Shown in pieces: positions 37,256 to 44,368 of a stretch of DNA of 64,000 bases. A program made the translations under genes and the position numbers. The first letter of the stretch is position 1, and the number at the start of each line of letters is the position of its first letter. Source of the stretch: Candidatus Ozemibacter sibiricus (GTDB lineage Bacteria; Muiribacteriota; Ozemobacteria; Ozemobacterales; Ozemobacteraceae); assembly GCA_003327425.1 (NCBI GenBank), contig QOQW01000005.1:124001-188000 (forward strand), written 5' to 3'. The notes beneath the pieces were generated by a model, which saw only the letters and a program-made list of their open reading frames with translations, searched no databases and was not told the DNA's origin.

Positions 37256-37756
37256 TCAGCGCTTCTTCGAACAGCGGGTGCAGATGACCGTCACGCCGTC
37301 GGTGTCGATCTCGTAGCGGGCCGTGGGATCGACCGGGCAGGTCAGGCGCTCTTTGAGCTGGGGCTTGCCGCCACGGCTGGGCCGGATCAGCTCATCCTGG
37401 TTGAGGGTGGTCATGCGGCTGTCGGGATGGGCTTTGTTGTAGCGCCAGAGGGCTTTGCCCAGCTGGGCCTGGTTGTATTCGCAGGTGCCGGGTTTCGGCC
37501 CGCGGCCCACGGCCAGCAGGAAGAAGATGACGGCGCCCAGGATGAGGATGGCGGGAATGACGACGCAGGCGGGGGAAAAGCTGCCTTCGGTGGCGTCATA
37601 CTCCTGGGCGGGTTTGCCGCCCTTGCCGGATTTCTTGATGATCTCGCCGCACTTCTTGCAGGTCAGGGAACCCAGATCGTTGGGGGTTTTGCAGGCCGGG
37701 CAGACGCTCTTGGGCAGCGGTGCCGCTCCGCCTGCCGCTGGTTTGTCGATCGCCAT
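37256..37756 (-). CDS. Zinc-ribbon, single-pass membrane protein
   Basis: From the ATG at 37756 (AAGGAT upstream) the protein has 166 residues. An N-terminal zinc ribbon (CPACKTPNDLGSLTCKKCG, about residues 19-37) is followed by one membrane helix (about 64-83, ACVVIPAILILGAVIFFLLA). The C-terminal region (about 90-166) has two C-x-x-type cysteine sites (CPVDPTARYEI, CTRCSKKR). It resembles pseudopilin-like C-terminal domains in its KALWRYNKAHPD helix and CPVDPTARYEID strand, as seen in proteins that process prepilin-type material, but it lacks a prepilin signal. Function is unknown. Confidence 0.72.
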   Translation of the reverse strand: MAIDKPAAGGAAPLPKSVCPACKTPNDLGSLTCKKCGEIIKKSGKGGKPAQEYDATEGSFSPACVVIPAILILGAVIFFLLAVGRGPKPGTCEYNQAQLGKALWRYNKAHPDSRMTTLNQDELIRPSRGGKPQLKERLTCPVDPTARYEIDTDGVTVICTRCSKKR

Positions 37757-37970
37757 ACCAGATCCTTCCTTCGCCGTCCGGGGCATTCAGCCCCTCCCAG
37801 TACCTATCGGCCATCTCGGCCCGATCTATAAACTGGACGGTGGGGCTGCCCGACAGGTATATAGTACTCAACCCCTGTCTGGTTTAGCAACATCGGAATC
37901 GCTCGGCCGAGGAGAACGACGGTCCAATGACGAGCTTGCCCGGTCCCCTGGCCCCCCGGAGGTAGTCGCC

Positions 37971-39209
37971 ATGCCTCGCCTGCAGGTCATCATCCTCTCT
38001 CGCGATCCCATCTATTCCGTCTTTCTCGAGATGACCATCCGTGAGCACGGCTTCCATCCGCGGCTGGCGGCCAACATCGAGCTGGTCGAGCGCTGGTCCA
38101 CCGCCGCCCTCACCGTGGCCTGGTTCATCGATCTCGACCAGCAGACCCTGACCGTCGAAGAGGTCGCCGCCAAGGCCAGGCTGAAGGCGCCCGATGCCAA
38201 GCTGATCTTCCTCAGCTCCCGCTTCGATGCCGCCCTGGCCCAATCCTGCATCCGGCAACAAGCCCTGGCCCTGCTGGTCAAGCCGATCGTCATCCCCCGC
38301 CTGATCCAGTGCCTCAACAGCCTGCGGCAGGAGGTCGAACTCCTCGAGCACGACGAGGTGCTGCCCTCGCCCACCGGCGATCGGGTCGAACGCGATACCC
38401 GCGAGGCGGCGCCCGATTTCAGCGATCATCCCTTCCTGCGGCCGGTCCGTCTGACCTGCCCCATCTGCGGCCGGGTCTTCGAGGGATTGCGGTTCAAACT
38501 CTGGACGGTGCCGGTCAGCGACACCGACACCGATTTCTGTCCCATCTGCCCCGAGCGGGTCCATCCCGAGCTCTATACGGCGATGGTCTGCCCGGGATGC
38601 CTGTTCGCCCATTACGTCGGGAAATTCGAACAGACCGTCTGCCAGGAAGCCCTGCGGCTGCAGTTCCTCTCGACCCAGGCCCGGGCCGAGCGCCGCCAGC
38701 TGGCGTTCAACCTCGACTTCCAGGGGGAACGGACCATCCTGCATGGCATCAAGAGCTTCGAGCTGGCGGCCCGCAGCGCCCTCGATCTGAAATTGCGTGG
38801 CAATCTCAAGCTGGCGGGCGAATTCTACCTGAAATGCTCCTGGCTGTGCCGGCGGGTCGGGCACCGCCCCCAGGAGCGGCAGGCCCAGGAACAGGCCCTC
38901 GAATGCCTGAGCCGGGCCTACGCCCCGTATCGGCCCATCGACGATCGCTTTCCCTCGGCCGCTCAGGTCGCCCAGCGTATGGAGGCGGGCCAGGAGCCCC
39001 TCAATGAACGCGGGATCGCCGTCACCGGCTTCCTGGTCGGCGAGCTGCATCGGCGTCTGGGCCACCTGGGCAAGGCGCAGGAGTATTTCAAGGAAGTCCT
39101 GAACATGCCGTTCCTCCACCGCTACTCCTCGCTGCTCAGCCACATCCACGCCGTGGCGCGCGCCCTGTCGGAGGAGCTGCAAGGCCACCAACCCCGGCGG
39201 AATCCCTGA
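37971..39209 (+). CDS. Receiver-like domain fused to DUF2225 and TPR-like region
   Basis: The ATG at 37971 follows CGGAGG and gives 412 residues. The first 125 residues have a CheY-like receiver fold (LQVIILSRDPIYSVFLEMTIREHGF ... VAWFIDLDQQ ... AKLIFLSSRFD ... ALLVKPIVIPRL). Asp is present at FIDLD and Lys at LVKP, so phosphorylation is possible. Residues about 155-390 form a DUF2225-type domain: CPICGRVFEGL, DTDFCPICPERVHPELY and MVCPGCLFAHYVGKFE, probably zinc-binding, followed by a TPR-like helical part. DUF2225 is widespread in clostridia and spirochaetes with no known function. It is expressed divergently from the zinc-ribbon membrane protein. Confidence 0.82.
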   Translation: MPRLQVIILSRDPIYSVFLEMTIREHGFHPRLAANIELVERWSTAALTVAWFIDLDQQTLTVEEVAAKARLKAPDAKLIFLSSRFDAALAQSCIRQQALALLVKPIVIPRLIQCLNSLRQEVELLEHDEVLPSPTGDRVERDTREAAPDFSDHPFLRPVRLTCPICGRVFEGLRFKLWTVPVSDTDTDFCPICPERVHPELYTAMVCPGCLFAHYVGKFEQTVCQEALRLQFLSTQARAERRQLAFNLDFQGERTILHGIKSFELAARSALDLKLRGNLKLAGEFYLKCSWLCRRVGHRPQERQAQEQALECLSRAYAPYRPIDDRFPSAAQVAQRMEAGQEPLNERGIAVTGFLVGELHRRLGHLGKAQEYFKEVLNMPFLHRYSSLLSHIHAVARALSEELQGHQPRRNP

Positions 39210-39293
39210 TTCCGCCTTCCCCTTCCGGTTCGGGTCTGACCGGTCGATCGCCCTTCCCTTCGTCGCATGCGGGCGGGGAAGAACCTACCGCCG

Positions 39294-40271
39294 TCACTCG
39301 CGACCGCGGTACTCCAGATGGACCAGGGTGAAGTCATCGGGAAAGCCTCGTTGGCCGACGAACTGGGCGGCGGTGTCCCAGATGCGGGTGGGCAAGTCAC
39401 GCAACGGCAGGTCGCGGGCCGCGATGAGGAGGTCGGCCAGGCGCTCCTCGCCGAACAGCTCGCCGGCCGCATTGCGGCACTCGGTCAGACCGTCGGAAAA
39501 GGCGGTCAGGCGACTGCCGGCAACCAGCTCGACCCGTTCCTCCGGGAAGCTCTCGCCCAGGCCCATGCCGATGATGGGGCCGTGGGCGTCCAGGCGGGCG
39601 ATCGTGCCATCGGGGCGTTGCAGGAAGGGCGGGGGATGGCCGGCGTTGGCGTAGGCGAACTGACCGGTGGTCACATCGAGGAGGCCATAGAAGATTGACA
39701 GCGTCTTCTTGAAACGCCGGTAGGGAAACTCGCGGTCGAGGGCGGTCAGCACCTGCGCCGGCGGCACCGCCGTGCCATCGGGAGCCGCACCCGGCTGCCA
39801 GACCACGCCCGATTGCGGTTGCAGGAACTGGCAGACCGAGACCGTCACCATGGCGGAAGGCACCCCGTGGCCACTGATGTCGACCACCGCCATCATCAGG
39901 AACCGCGACCCCAGCGGGGTCAGCAGGAACACATCGCCGCCGATGCGGTCGCAGGGCGCGAACTTCCAGGCGGCGCGCACCGGGCCCCGGTCTGGCCAGG
40001 CCTTGGGCAGGAGCGCCTGCTGGATGACCGCCGCCGCTTGCAGGTCGGCGTCGAGCCGTTCCTGCTTCTCGCGCAGCTCGGCATTGAGCCGGATCAGTCG
40101 CCGCTCGGCCTCGGCATACCGCAGGACCAGATCGGTCAGCAGGTGCTGCGATAGCGCCTGGTCTTCCTGGTCGGCCTTCAGATCGAGCAGGGTGCGGATG
40201 ATGTCGGCGCAATTCGGGGCGGAGGGACTCACCATCCCCAGCAGGCGGTCGAGGTCGAACGCGGAAGCCAT
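39294..40271 (-). CDS. Soluble SpoIIE-type PP2C phosphatase, last gene of the partner-switch operon
   Basis: From the ATG at 40271 the protein has 325 residues. An N-terminal helical part and coiled coil (about 45-90) lead into a SpoIIE phosphatase domain with GGDVFLLTP, VVDISGHGVPSAM, FSDGLTECRN and PDDFTLVHLEY, so the metal ligands look intact. No membrane segment is seen. The start is only 2 bp after the stop of the di-iron MBL-fold gene. A STAS protein, its probable substrate, is encoded three genes upstream in the same operon. In partner switching, such a phosphatase dephosphorylates the STAS protein to free or capture an anti-sigma factor; no kinase/anti-sigma gene lies here. Confidence 0.92.
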   Translation of the reverse strand: MASAFDLDRLLGMVSPSAPNCADIIRTLLDLKADQEDQALSQHLLTDLVLRYAEAERRLIRLNAELREKQERLDADLQAAAVIQQALLPKAWPDRGPVRAAWKFAPCDRIGGDVFLLTPLGSRFLMMAVVDISGHGVPSAMVTVSVCQFLQPQSGVVWQPGAAPDGTAVPPAQVLTALDREFPYRRFKKTLSIFYGLLDVTTGQFAYANAGHPPPFLQRPDGTIARLDAHGPIIGMGLGESFPEERVELVAGSRLTAFSDGLTECRNAAGELFGEERLADLLIAARDLPLRDLPTRIWDTAAQFVGQRGFPDDFTLVHLEYRGRE

Positions 40272-40273
40272 GG

Positions 40274-41119
40274 TCAGAACGGACGGCCGAGCAAGTCGGG
40301 ATCGCCGGCCAGAACGCCGTCGATGCCGACATGTTCCAATGCCTCGAGCGAGCGGATGGCCAGGTCGGCCACCGCTCGGTCGCGGATGATGGCACCGTGC
40401 TGCGGAGCCAGGATCTTGAAGGGAAGGCCGCGCATGAGGGACATGGCATGCCGGAGCGCCGCCGTCGAAGGCATGAACTGCTTGTGGAACCGGATCAGGA
40501 CTCGCATCGGACAGCCCTCTCGATGAGAGGTGCACGCGTTGCTGCGATGGTGGTCTTCGCAATCGGGCAGCAGGGTCATGAAGATGCCGCCGAGGTTGCC
40601 GGGACTGCCGAACAGGTCGCTAGTGAACAGGATGCCGGAGGCGGGGTCGAAGGTCATGAAGCTGCCGGCCGAGTGGGCGAACGGCGTCACCACGAACTGC
40701 AGTTCCCGACCGCTGGCGAAGCGGAAGCGATGGTTGAGTTCGGTCAGATCGACCAGCCGGGCGCGGGTCGAGTAATGCCGGATGAACATGTGGTTGGGGG
40801 CGGCGGAGATGATCTGCAGATCCGGGCGCCTGATCATATCCTCCAGGTTGGGCAGGCTGCCGCACAGATCGGGATCGTAGTGGTGGTAGATGAGGGCTTT
40901 GATCTGGTGCGGGGCGACGCCGGCTTGCAGCACCTTCATCATCACCGTCGAGAAGTCGGGCCGGCTGCCCCCGTCGATCAGCACCGCTTCTTCGCCGTCG
41001 ACGATCAAATAGGGGTTGCAATGGAGGCCGGCGGCCGAGTCCCAGAAGCCGACCCAGGTGACTCCGTTGCCCAGCGCGATCGGGCGGTCGTCGCCCGGTG
41101 GGGTGGTGGAGGTGGCCAT
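40274..41119 (-). CDS. Di-iron (ODP-type) MBL-fold protein, possible oxygen or redox sensor
   Basis: This 281-residue protein has the metallo-beta-lactamase fold of flavodiiron and ODP (oxygen-binding di-iron) proteins. Candidate ligands are H80-x-D82-x-D84 (YHHYDPDLCG), H149 (PFAHSAGSF), D168 (FTSDLFG) and H241 (APQHGAII). The usual His after the Asp in HxExDH is Leu85. There is no flavodoxin domain, as in ODP proteins that sense oxygen in chemotaxis. It lies 13 bp after the cNMP/MinD-like gene and 2 bp before the phosphatase. A role as the sensor input to the phosphatase is inferred from the operon. Confidence 0.75.
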   Translation of the reverse strand: MATSTTPPGDDRPIALGNGVTWVGFWDSAAGLHCNPYLIVDGEEAVLIDGGSRPDFSTVMMKVLQAGVAPHQIKALIYHHYDPDLCGSLPNLEDMIRRPDLQIISAAPNHMFIRHYSTRARLVDLTELNHRFRFASGRELQFVVTPFAHSAGSFMTFDPASGILFTSDLFGSPGNLGGIFMTLLPDCEDHHRSNACTSHREGCPMRVLIRFHKQFMPSTAALRHAMSLMRGLPFKILAPQHGAIIRDRAVADLAIRSLEALEHVGIDGVLAGDPDLLGRPF

Positions 41120-41132
41120 GCGCTTCCCCCTT

Positions 41133-42326
41133 TCAGGCGCCGGCGATCAGCGAACGCAGCCGGCTGAAGATGCCGCCTTTCTGCTGCGGCGCCGTCGTCC
41201 CGGCGTCCTCGCCCAGCACCTGGCGGACCAGGTCGGCGACCGCCTGGGCCGGGCCGGAGGTCGGCGCCTGCAGCATGAACGGCACTCCCTGGAACAAGGC
41301 GGTCGCCGCCACCTCGACGTCGTCGGGAATGGTGTGCACATGCCCCACCGGCAGCTTGTTGAACTCGGCCAGGTAGGGTTGCTGGCTGTCCCGGAAGCGG
41401 TTGGCCAGCACGACGAACTTGTTCTTGGGGTAGTTCAACCGCCCCAGCACCTTGAACAGCCGGTGCAAGCGGGTCAGCCCGGCCAGGTCGGCGGGCGAGA
41501 CCACCATCAGCAGGTCGGCCATATCCCACAGCAGGAGCGTGTGGTCGTCGATGTGGGGGGCGGCGTCGAGGACGAGGAAATCATACTGGCGGCCGAGGGC
41601 GCGCAGAATCTGGTTGAGATTGGAGCGCGACACCATCTCGGCTTCCTGCGGCTGTTCGGGCGCGTGCAGGAAATCGACGTCGCAGCGCCGATCGAGGAAG
41701 CCTTTGATCCGGTCGTAGACCAGCGTCTCTTCCTTCTGGATCAGCCGGGCCAGGTTCAGATGCGGAGGAGCGCCGACCAACAGGTGGGCGTTGCCGAACT
41801 GCAGGTCGCAATCGAGGAAGGCCACCTTCTTGCGCTGGCGGGCGAGCTGGCAGGCGAAGTTGACGGCGAGCGTGGTGTTGCCGGCGCCGCCTTTGGGCGT
41901 GTAGAAGGTGATGACCTTCGCCATCTGCTCGGGGGTGGCCAACGCTTCCCGATACGTCTTGGTGAGGGCGAGCAGCAGCTTGGTGCCGACGCCCATCGCC
42001 TCGACCATCAGCTTCTGCAGGCCGTCCTTGCTCAGGCTCATCAGGGTGGTCGATTCCATCGCCACCGCGGTGTTGAGGTACTGCTGCTGGTCGCCCAGCA
42101 GGGCTTCCTCGCCGAAGAATCCGCCGGCCTTGACCGCGCCCAGGACCACCTCGTCGCCGCCTGCCGTGCGCTGCACGATCTTGACCGAGCCTTCTTCGAC
42201 CAGGTGCATCCATTGCGCATTCTGGCCCGCCTGCACGATGACCTCGTTCTTGGCGACCGTTCGTCGGACCAGGTGTTTGCGCAGGATCTCGAAATCCGAT
42301 TCGGAGAACCCTTTCAAGGCGAACAT
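41133..42326 (-). CDS. Cyclic-nucleotide-binding domain fused to a MinD/CpaE-like ATPase
   Basis: The 397-residue protein starts with a CRP-like cNMP-binding domain (about 5-110, FFGEEALLGDQQQYLNTAVA). The Arg before S/T-A that holds the cyclic phosphate in cAMP receptors is replaced by Asn85. A ParA/MinD/CpaE-type ATPase domain (about 137-390) follows with the deviant Walker A KGGAGNTT (145-152), in which the last Lys is Asn. It also has FLDCDLQFGN and FLVLDAAPHIDD. Such deviant P-loops occur in CpaE-like proteins. The protein lies 18 bp after the STAS gene. The fusion suggests nucleotide- or ligand-controlled localisation of a signalling complex, which is inference. Confidence 0.88.
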   Translation of the reverse strand: MFALKGFSESDFEILRKHLVRRTVAKNEVIVQAGQNAQWMHLVEEGSVKIVQRTAGGDEVVLGAVKAGGFFGEEALLGDQQQYLNTAVAMESTTLMSLSKDGLQKLMVEAMGVGTKLLLALTKTYREALATPEQMAKVITFYTPKGGAGNTTLAVNFACQLARQRKKVAFLDCDLQFGNAHLLVGAPPHLNLARLIQKEETLVYDRIKGFLDRRCDVDFLHAPEQPQEAEMVSRSNLNQILRALGRQYDFLVLDAAPHIDDHTLLLWDMADLLMVVSPADLAGLTRLHRLFKVLGRLNYPKNKFVVLANRFRDSQQPYLAEFNKLPVGHVHTIPDDVEVAATALFQGVPFMLQAPTSGPAQAVADLVRQVLGEDAGTTAPQQKGGIFSRLRSLIAGA

Positions 42327-42344
42327 GCCTGTGCCTCCTGCAGT

Positions 42345-42680
42345 TCAGACGGACAGTTGGAGGGCTTCGGCCAGGGTGGCGGTCACCGGGAAGTGCTGAG
42401 TGAAGCCGATCAGTTGAAACACCTTCCGGATGGTCGGATTGCAGCCGCCCAGGATGATCTTGACGCCTTTCTCCTTGATGAGGGCGATGTTGGCCACGAT
42501 GGAACTGATGCCGGCGCTGTCGATCAGCCCGGCCTTGGTGAAATCGAGGACGATGACCTTGTGCCCCGCCTCGATCTGCTCGCGGATGGTGCGGGCGAAC
42601 GCTTCGGCCTGATCGTGCAGCACATCGCCTCGACTGGCGATGACCCGCCGCCCGTCGGTGGTATGGATGTCGAATTCCAT
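42345..42680 (-). CDS. STAS-domain anti-anti-sigma factor
   Basis: This 111-residue protein is a single STAS domain (SpoIIAA/RsbV type): VIASRGDVLHDQAEAFARTIRE, VIVLDFTKAGLIDSAGISSIV with the phosphorylatable Ser in DSAG, then GVKIILGGCNPTIRKVFQLIGF. In partner switching the unphosphorylated form binds an anti-sigma or other kinase. It is the first gene of the operon with the cNMP/MinD-like, di-iron and phosphatase genes. A TTTACC-18-TAGGAT promoter lies about 30 bp upstream, overlapping an inverted repeat. A GAGGAGG precedes the ATG. Confidence 0.93.
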   Translation of the reverse strand: MEFDIHTTDGRRVIASRGDVLHDQAEAFARTIREQIEAGHKVIVLDFTKAGLIDSAGISSIVANIALIKEKGVKIILGGCNPTIRKVFQLIGFTQHFPVTATLAEALQLSV

Positions 42681-42712
42681 GGTGACCTCCTCGATGATGT
42701 GGGACCGGCGAC

Positions 42713-42742
42713 ATCCTACCAGAATTCCGGCGGCAGGGTAAA
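42713..42742 (-). promoter_or_regulatory. Promoter of the STAS operon with a palindrome over the -35
   Basis: On the minus strand, TTTACC (42737-42742) and TAGGAT (42713-42718) are 18 bp apart. CGGCAG (42731-42736) and CTGCCG (42743-42748) flank the -35 box exactly as inverted arms with the six -35 bases in between. A dimeric regulator bound there would block or control the promoter. Confidence 0.5.
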
Positions 42743-42770
42743 CTGCCGGAGAGGGAAGCGGACGGCCCCC

Positions 42771-42799
42771 TTTACAGCGGTTCGGGGCGGTGTTAGCTT
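42771..42799 (+). promoter_or_regulatory. Candidate promoter for the small zinc-ribbon gene
   Basis: TTTACA (42771-42776) and TAGCTT (42794-42799) are 17 bp apart on the plus strand, about 65 bp before the 42864 start. It is divergent from the STAS operon promoter, and the palindrome at 42731-42748 lies between them. Confidence 0.45.
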
Positions 42800-42863
42800 C
42801 GGGAAGGATGCCGCGTTCCGGCCGGTCGGGTCGGAATCATCTCTCGCCGCGAGGAGGCCGCCG

Positions 42864-43232
42864 ATGGCCAAGCGCCTGGATATCGATGCCTGGGAGGAGG
42901 AGTTCATCCGCCTCTTCGTCGCCAAGGTCGACGAAGAACCTCTATACGACTATATCCACCTCTACCGGAAGGGCCTGTCGCCGGCCGAGGCCGTCACCGC
43001 GTATTTGCAAGAAAACCCCGACTATGCCGAGAAACTCGAGGATCTGGCCGAACCCGCGCCCGTCGAACCCCTGCCGCCGCTGACCCCGGAGGAGTTCCTG
43101 CGCAAGGCCAGGGAGCTGGAGGCCCGCGCCGCGGCCCGCCAACGCCTCAGCGAGTTCTGTCCGGAATGCGCTCGCCGGATGGGGTCGAAGAAGATCTGCA
43201 AGTGCGGGTACAAGCGGCCGAAGGGCGGCTGA
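42864..43232 (+). CDS. Small protein with C-terminal zinc ribbon, 122 residues
   Basis: The start at 42864 follows GAGGAGG. The N-terminal 60 residues are helical and acidic (WEEEFIRLFVAKVDEEPLYDYIHLYRKGLSP), and the C-terminus has a four-cysteine ribbon (FCPECARRMGSKKICKCGYKR). No signal peptide or membrane helix is seen. The family is not recognised. It is transcribed divergently from the STAS operon, sharing the 183-bp intergenic region with its palindrome, so coregulation is possible. Confidence 0.7.
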   Translation: MAKRLDIDAWEEEFIRLFVAKVDEEPLYDYIHLYRKGLSPAEAVTAYLQENPDYAEKLEDLAEPAPVEPLPPLTPEEFLRKARELEARAAARQRLSEFCPECARRMGSKKICKCGYKRPKGG

Positions 43233-43319
43233 GCCGCGCTCCCCTCGTTTCCCGGGAAACGCTCGCGTCCGTTCGCGCCCTCACCCGACTGTCTTGATTC
43301 GTCGGTCAGGGCGGGAGGG

Positions 43320-44231
43320 TCAAGCGCCGGGCAGGAGATCGTGCGGATCTTCCAGAATGGGCTGTTCGTGGCGGTGGGCATAGAGGGCCGACAGGTGGGC
43401 CCCCGCCAGGATGATCAGGGTGCTGAGGTAGACCCAGAGCAGGAAGGCCACCACCGCGGCCAGGGAACCGTAGACCACCTGATACGAACTCCAGCCGCTG
43501 CCCAGGTACCAGATGAACGCCGCTTTCGAGGCTTCCCAGGCCGTGGTGGCGAAGATGGCGCCGAACGCGGCTTCCCCCCAGCGCACCTTGGTATTGGGAA
43601 TGAATTTGTACAAGAACAAAAAGGCCAGGAACAGCAGGAAGACCGAGGCTCCCCGCAGCAATATCTCGTGGGCGAACCGGGAGGGACCGTCGAGAGGGGT
43701 GCCGGGCGGCGGGAAGAACACCTTCAGGATGCGCAGACCGGCCGAGATGACCACCGACAGGACCATGAACAGCACCAGGGCGCCGATCATGATCAGTGCC
43801 AGCAGCCGATCCATAAGGAAGTGGCGGGAGGGGGCGCTGGGCCAGGCCAGATTGACGTTCTGGGAGATGCCGGCGAAGACGCCGGTGGCCGACCACAGCA
43901 ACGTCAGCATGCTGACCAGCCCGACCGTGCCGCGCAAGGTGACGATCTGGAACAGGTTCTCGCTGACCAGCGACCGCGAGCCCGGGAAGAAATGGTCGGC
44001 GGCATCGAGGATCTGGGCCTGCACATCGAGGTCCTGCAGCACCGAGCCGTGCAGGGCCACCAGCACGAGCATCAACGGAAACAGCGAGAAGATCGCGTAA
44101 TAGGCGATGGCGGCGGCGGCATCCATCGCGCCGGCCGCCGAGAACCGGGCCGCGAAGGCTTCACCCAGATCATAGGCCCGATAGATCCAGTCGGGGATGC
44201 GGAAAAAACGCTGCTTCCAGTCCGGGGTCAT
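43320..44231 (-). CDS. YihY/BrkB-family membrane protein
   Basis: The start at 44231 gives 303 residues with about six membrane helices and the YihY/BrkB signatures: AAAIAYYAIFSLFPLMLVLVA, SATGVFAGISQNVNLAW, FKFIPN-like LYKFIPNTKVRWGEAAFGAIFAT and the ending WVYLSTLIILAGAHLSALY. The family was once called RNase BN, but that activity belongs to another protein; the true function is unknown, possibly transport. It lies alone between the small zinc-ribbon gene and the divergent 5'-nucleotidase gene. Confidence 0.88.
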   Translation of the reverse strand: MTPDWKQRFFRIPDWIYRAYDLGEAFAARFSAAGAMDAAAAIAYYAIFSLFPLMLVLVALHGSVLQDLDVQAQILDAADHFFPGSRSLVSENLFQIVTLRGTVGLVSMLTLLWSATGVFAGISQNVNLAWPSAPSRHFLMDRLLALIMIGALVLFMVLSVVISAGLRILKVFFPPPGTPLDGPSRFAHEILLRGASVFLLFLAFLFLYKFIPNTKVRWGEAAFGAIFATTAWEASKAAFIWYLGSGWSSYQVVYGSLAAVVAFLLWVYLSTLIILAGAHLSALYAHRHEQPILEDPHDLLPGA

Positions 44232-44285
44232 GGCAGGGGGATGATACCACAAACCGCCCCAGGGCAGGCGAGGCCCGCCGCCCCG

Positions 44286-44314
44286 TTGAGGTTCCGCGCG
44301 GCGGGTGCTATCGT
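44286..44314 (+). promoter_or_regulatory. Candidate promoter of the 5'-nucleotidase gene
   Basis: TTGAGG (44286-44291) and TATCGT (44309-44314) are 17 bp apart, some 55 bp before the start at 44369. Both boxes differ from consensus, so strength is probably low. Confidence 0.4.
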
Positions 44315-44368
44315 GGAAGGGATGGATGCCGATCTTCCCGGCGTCCGACCGAAAGGACCGAACTTCGG

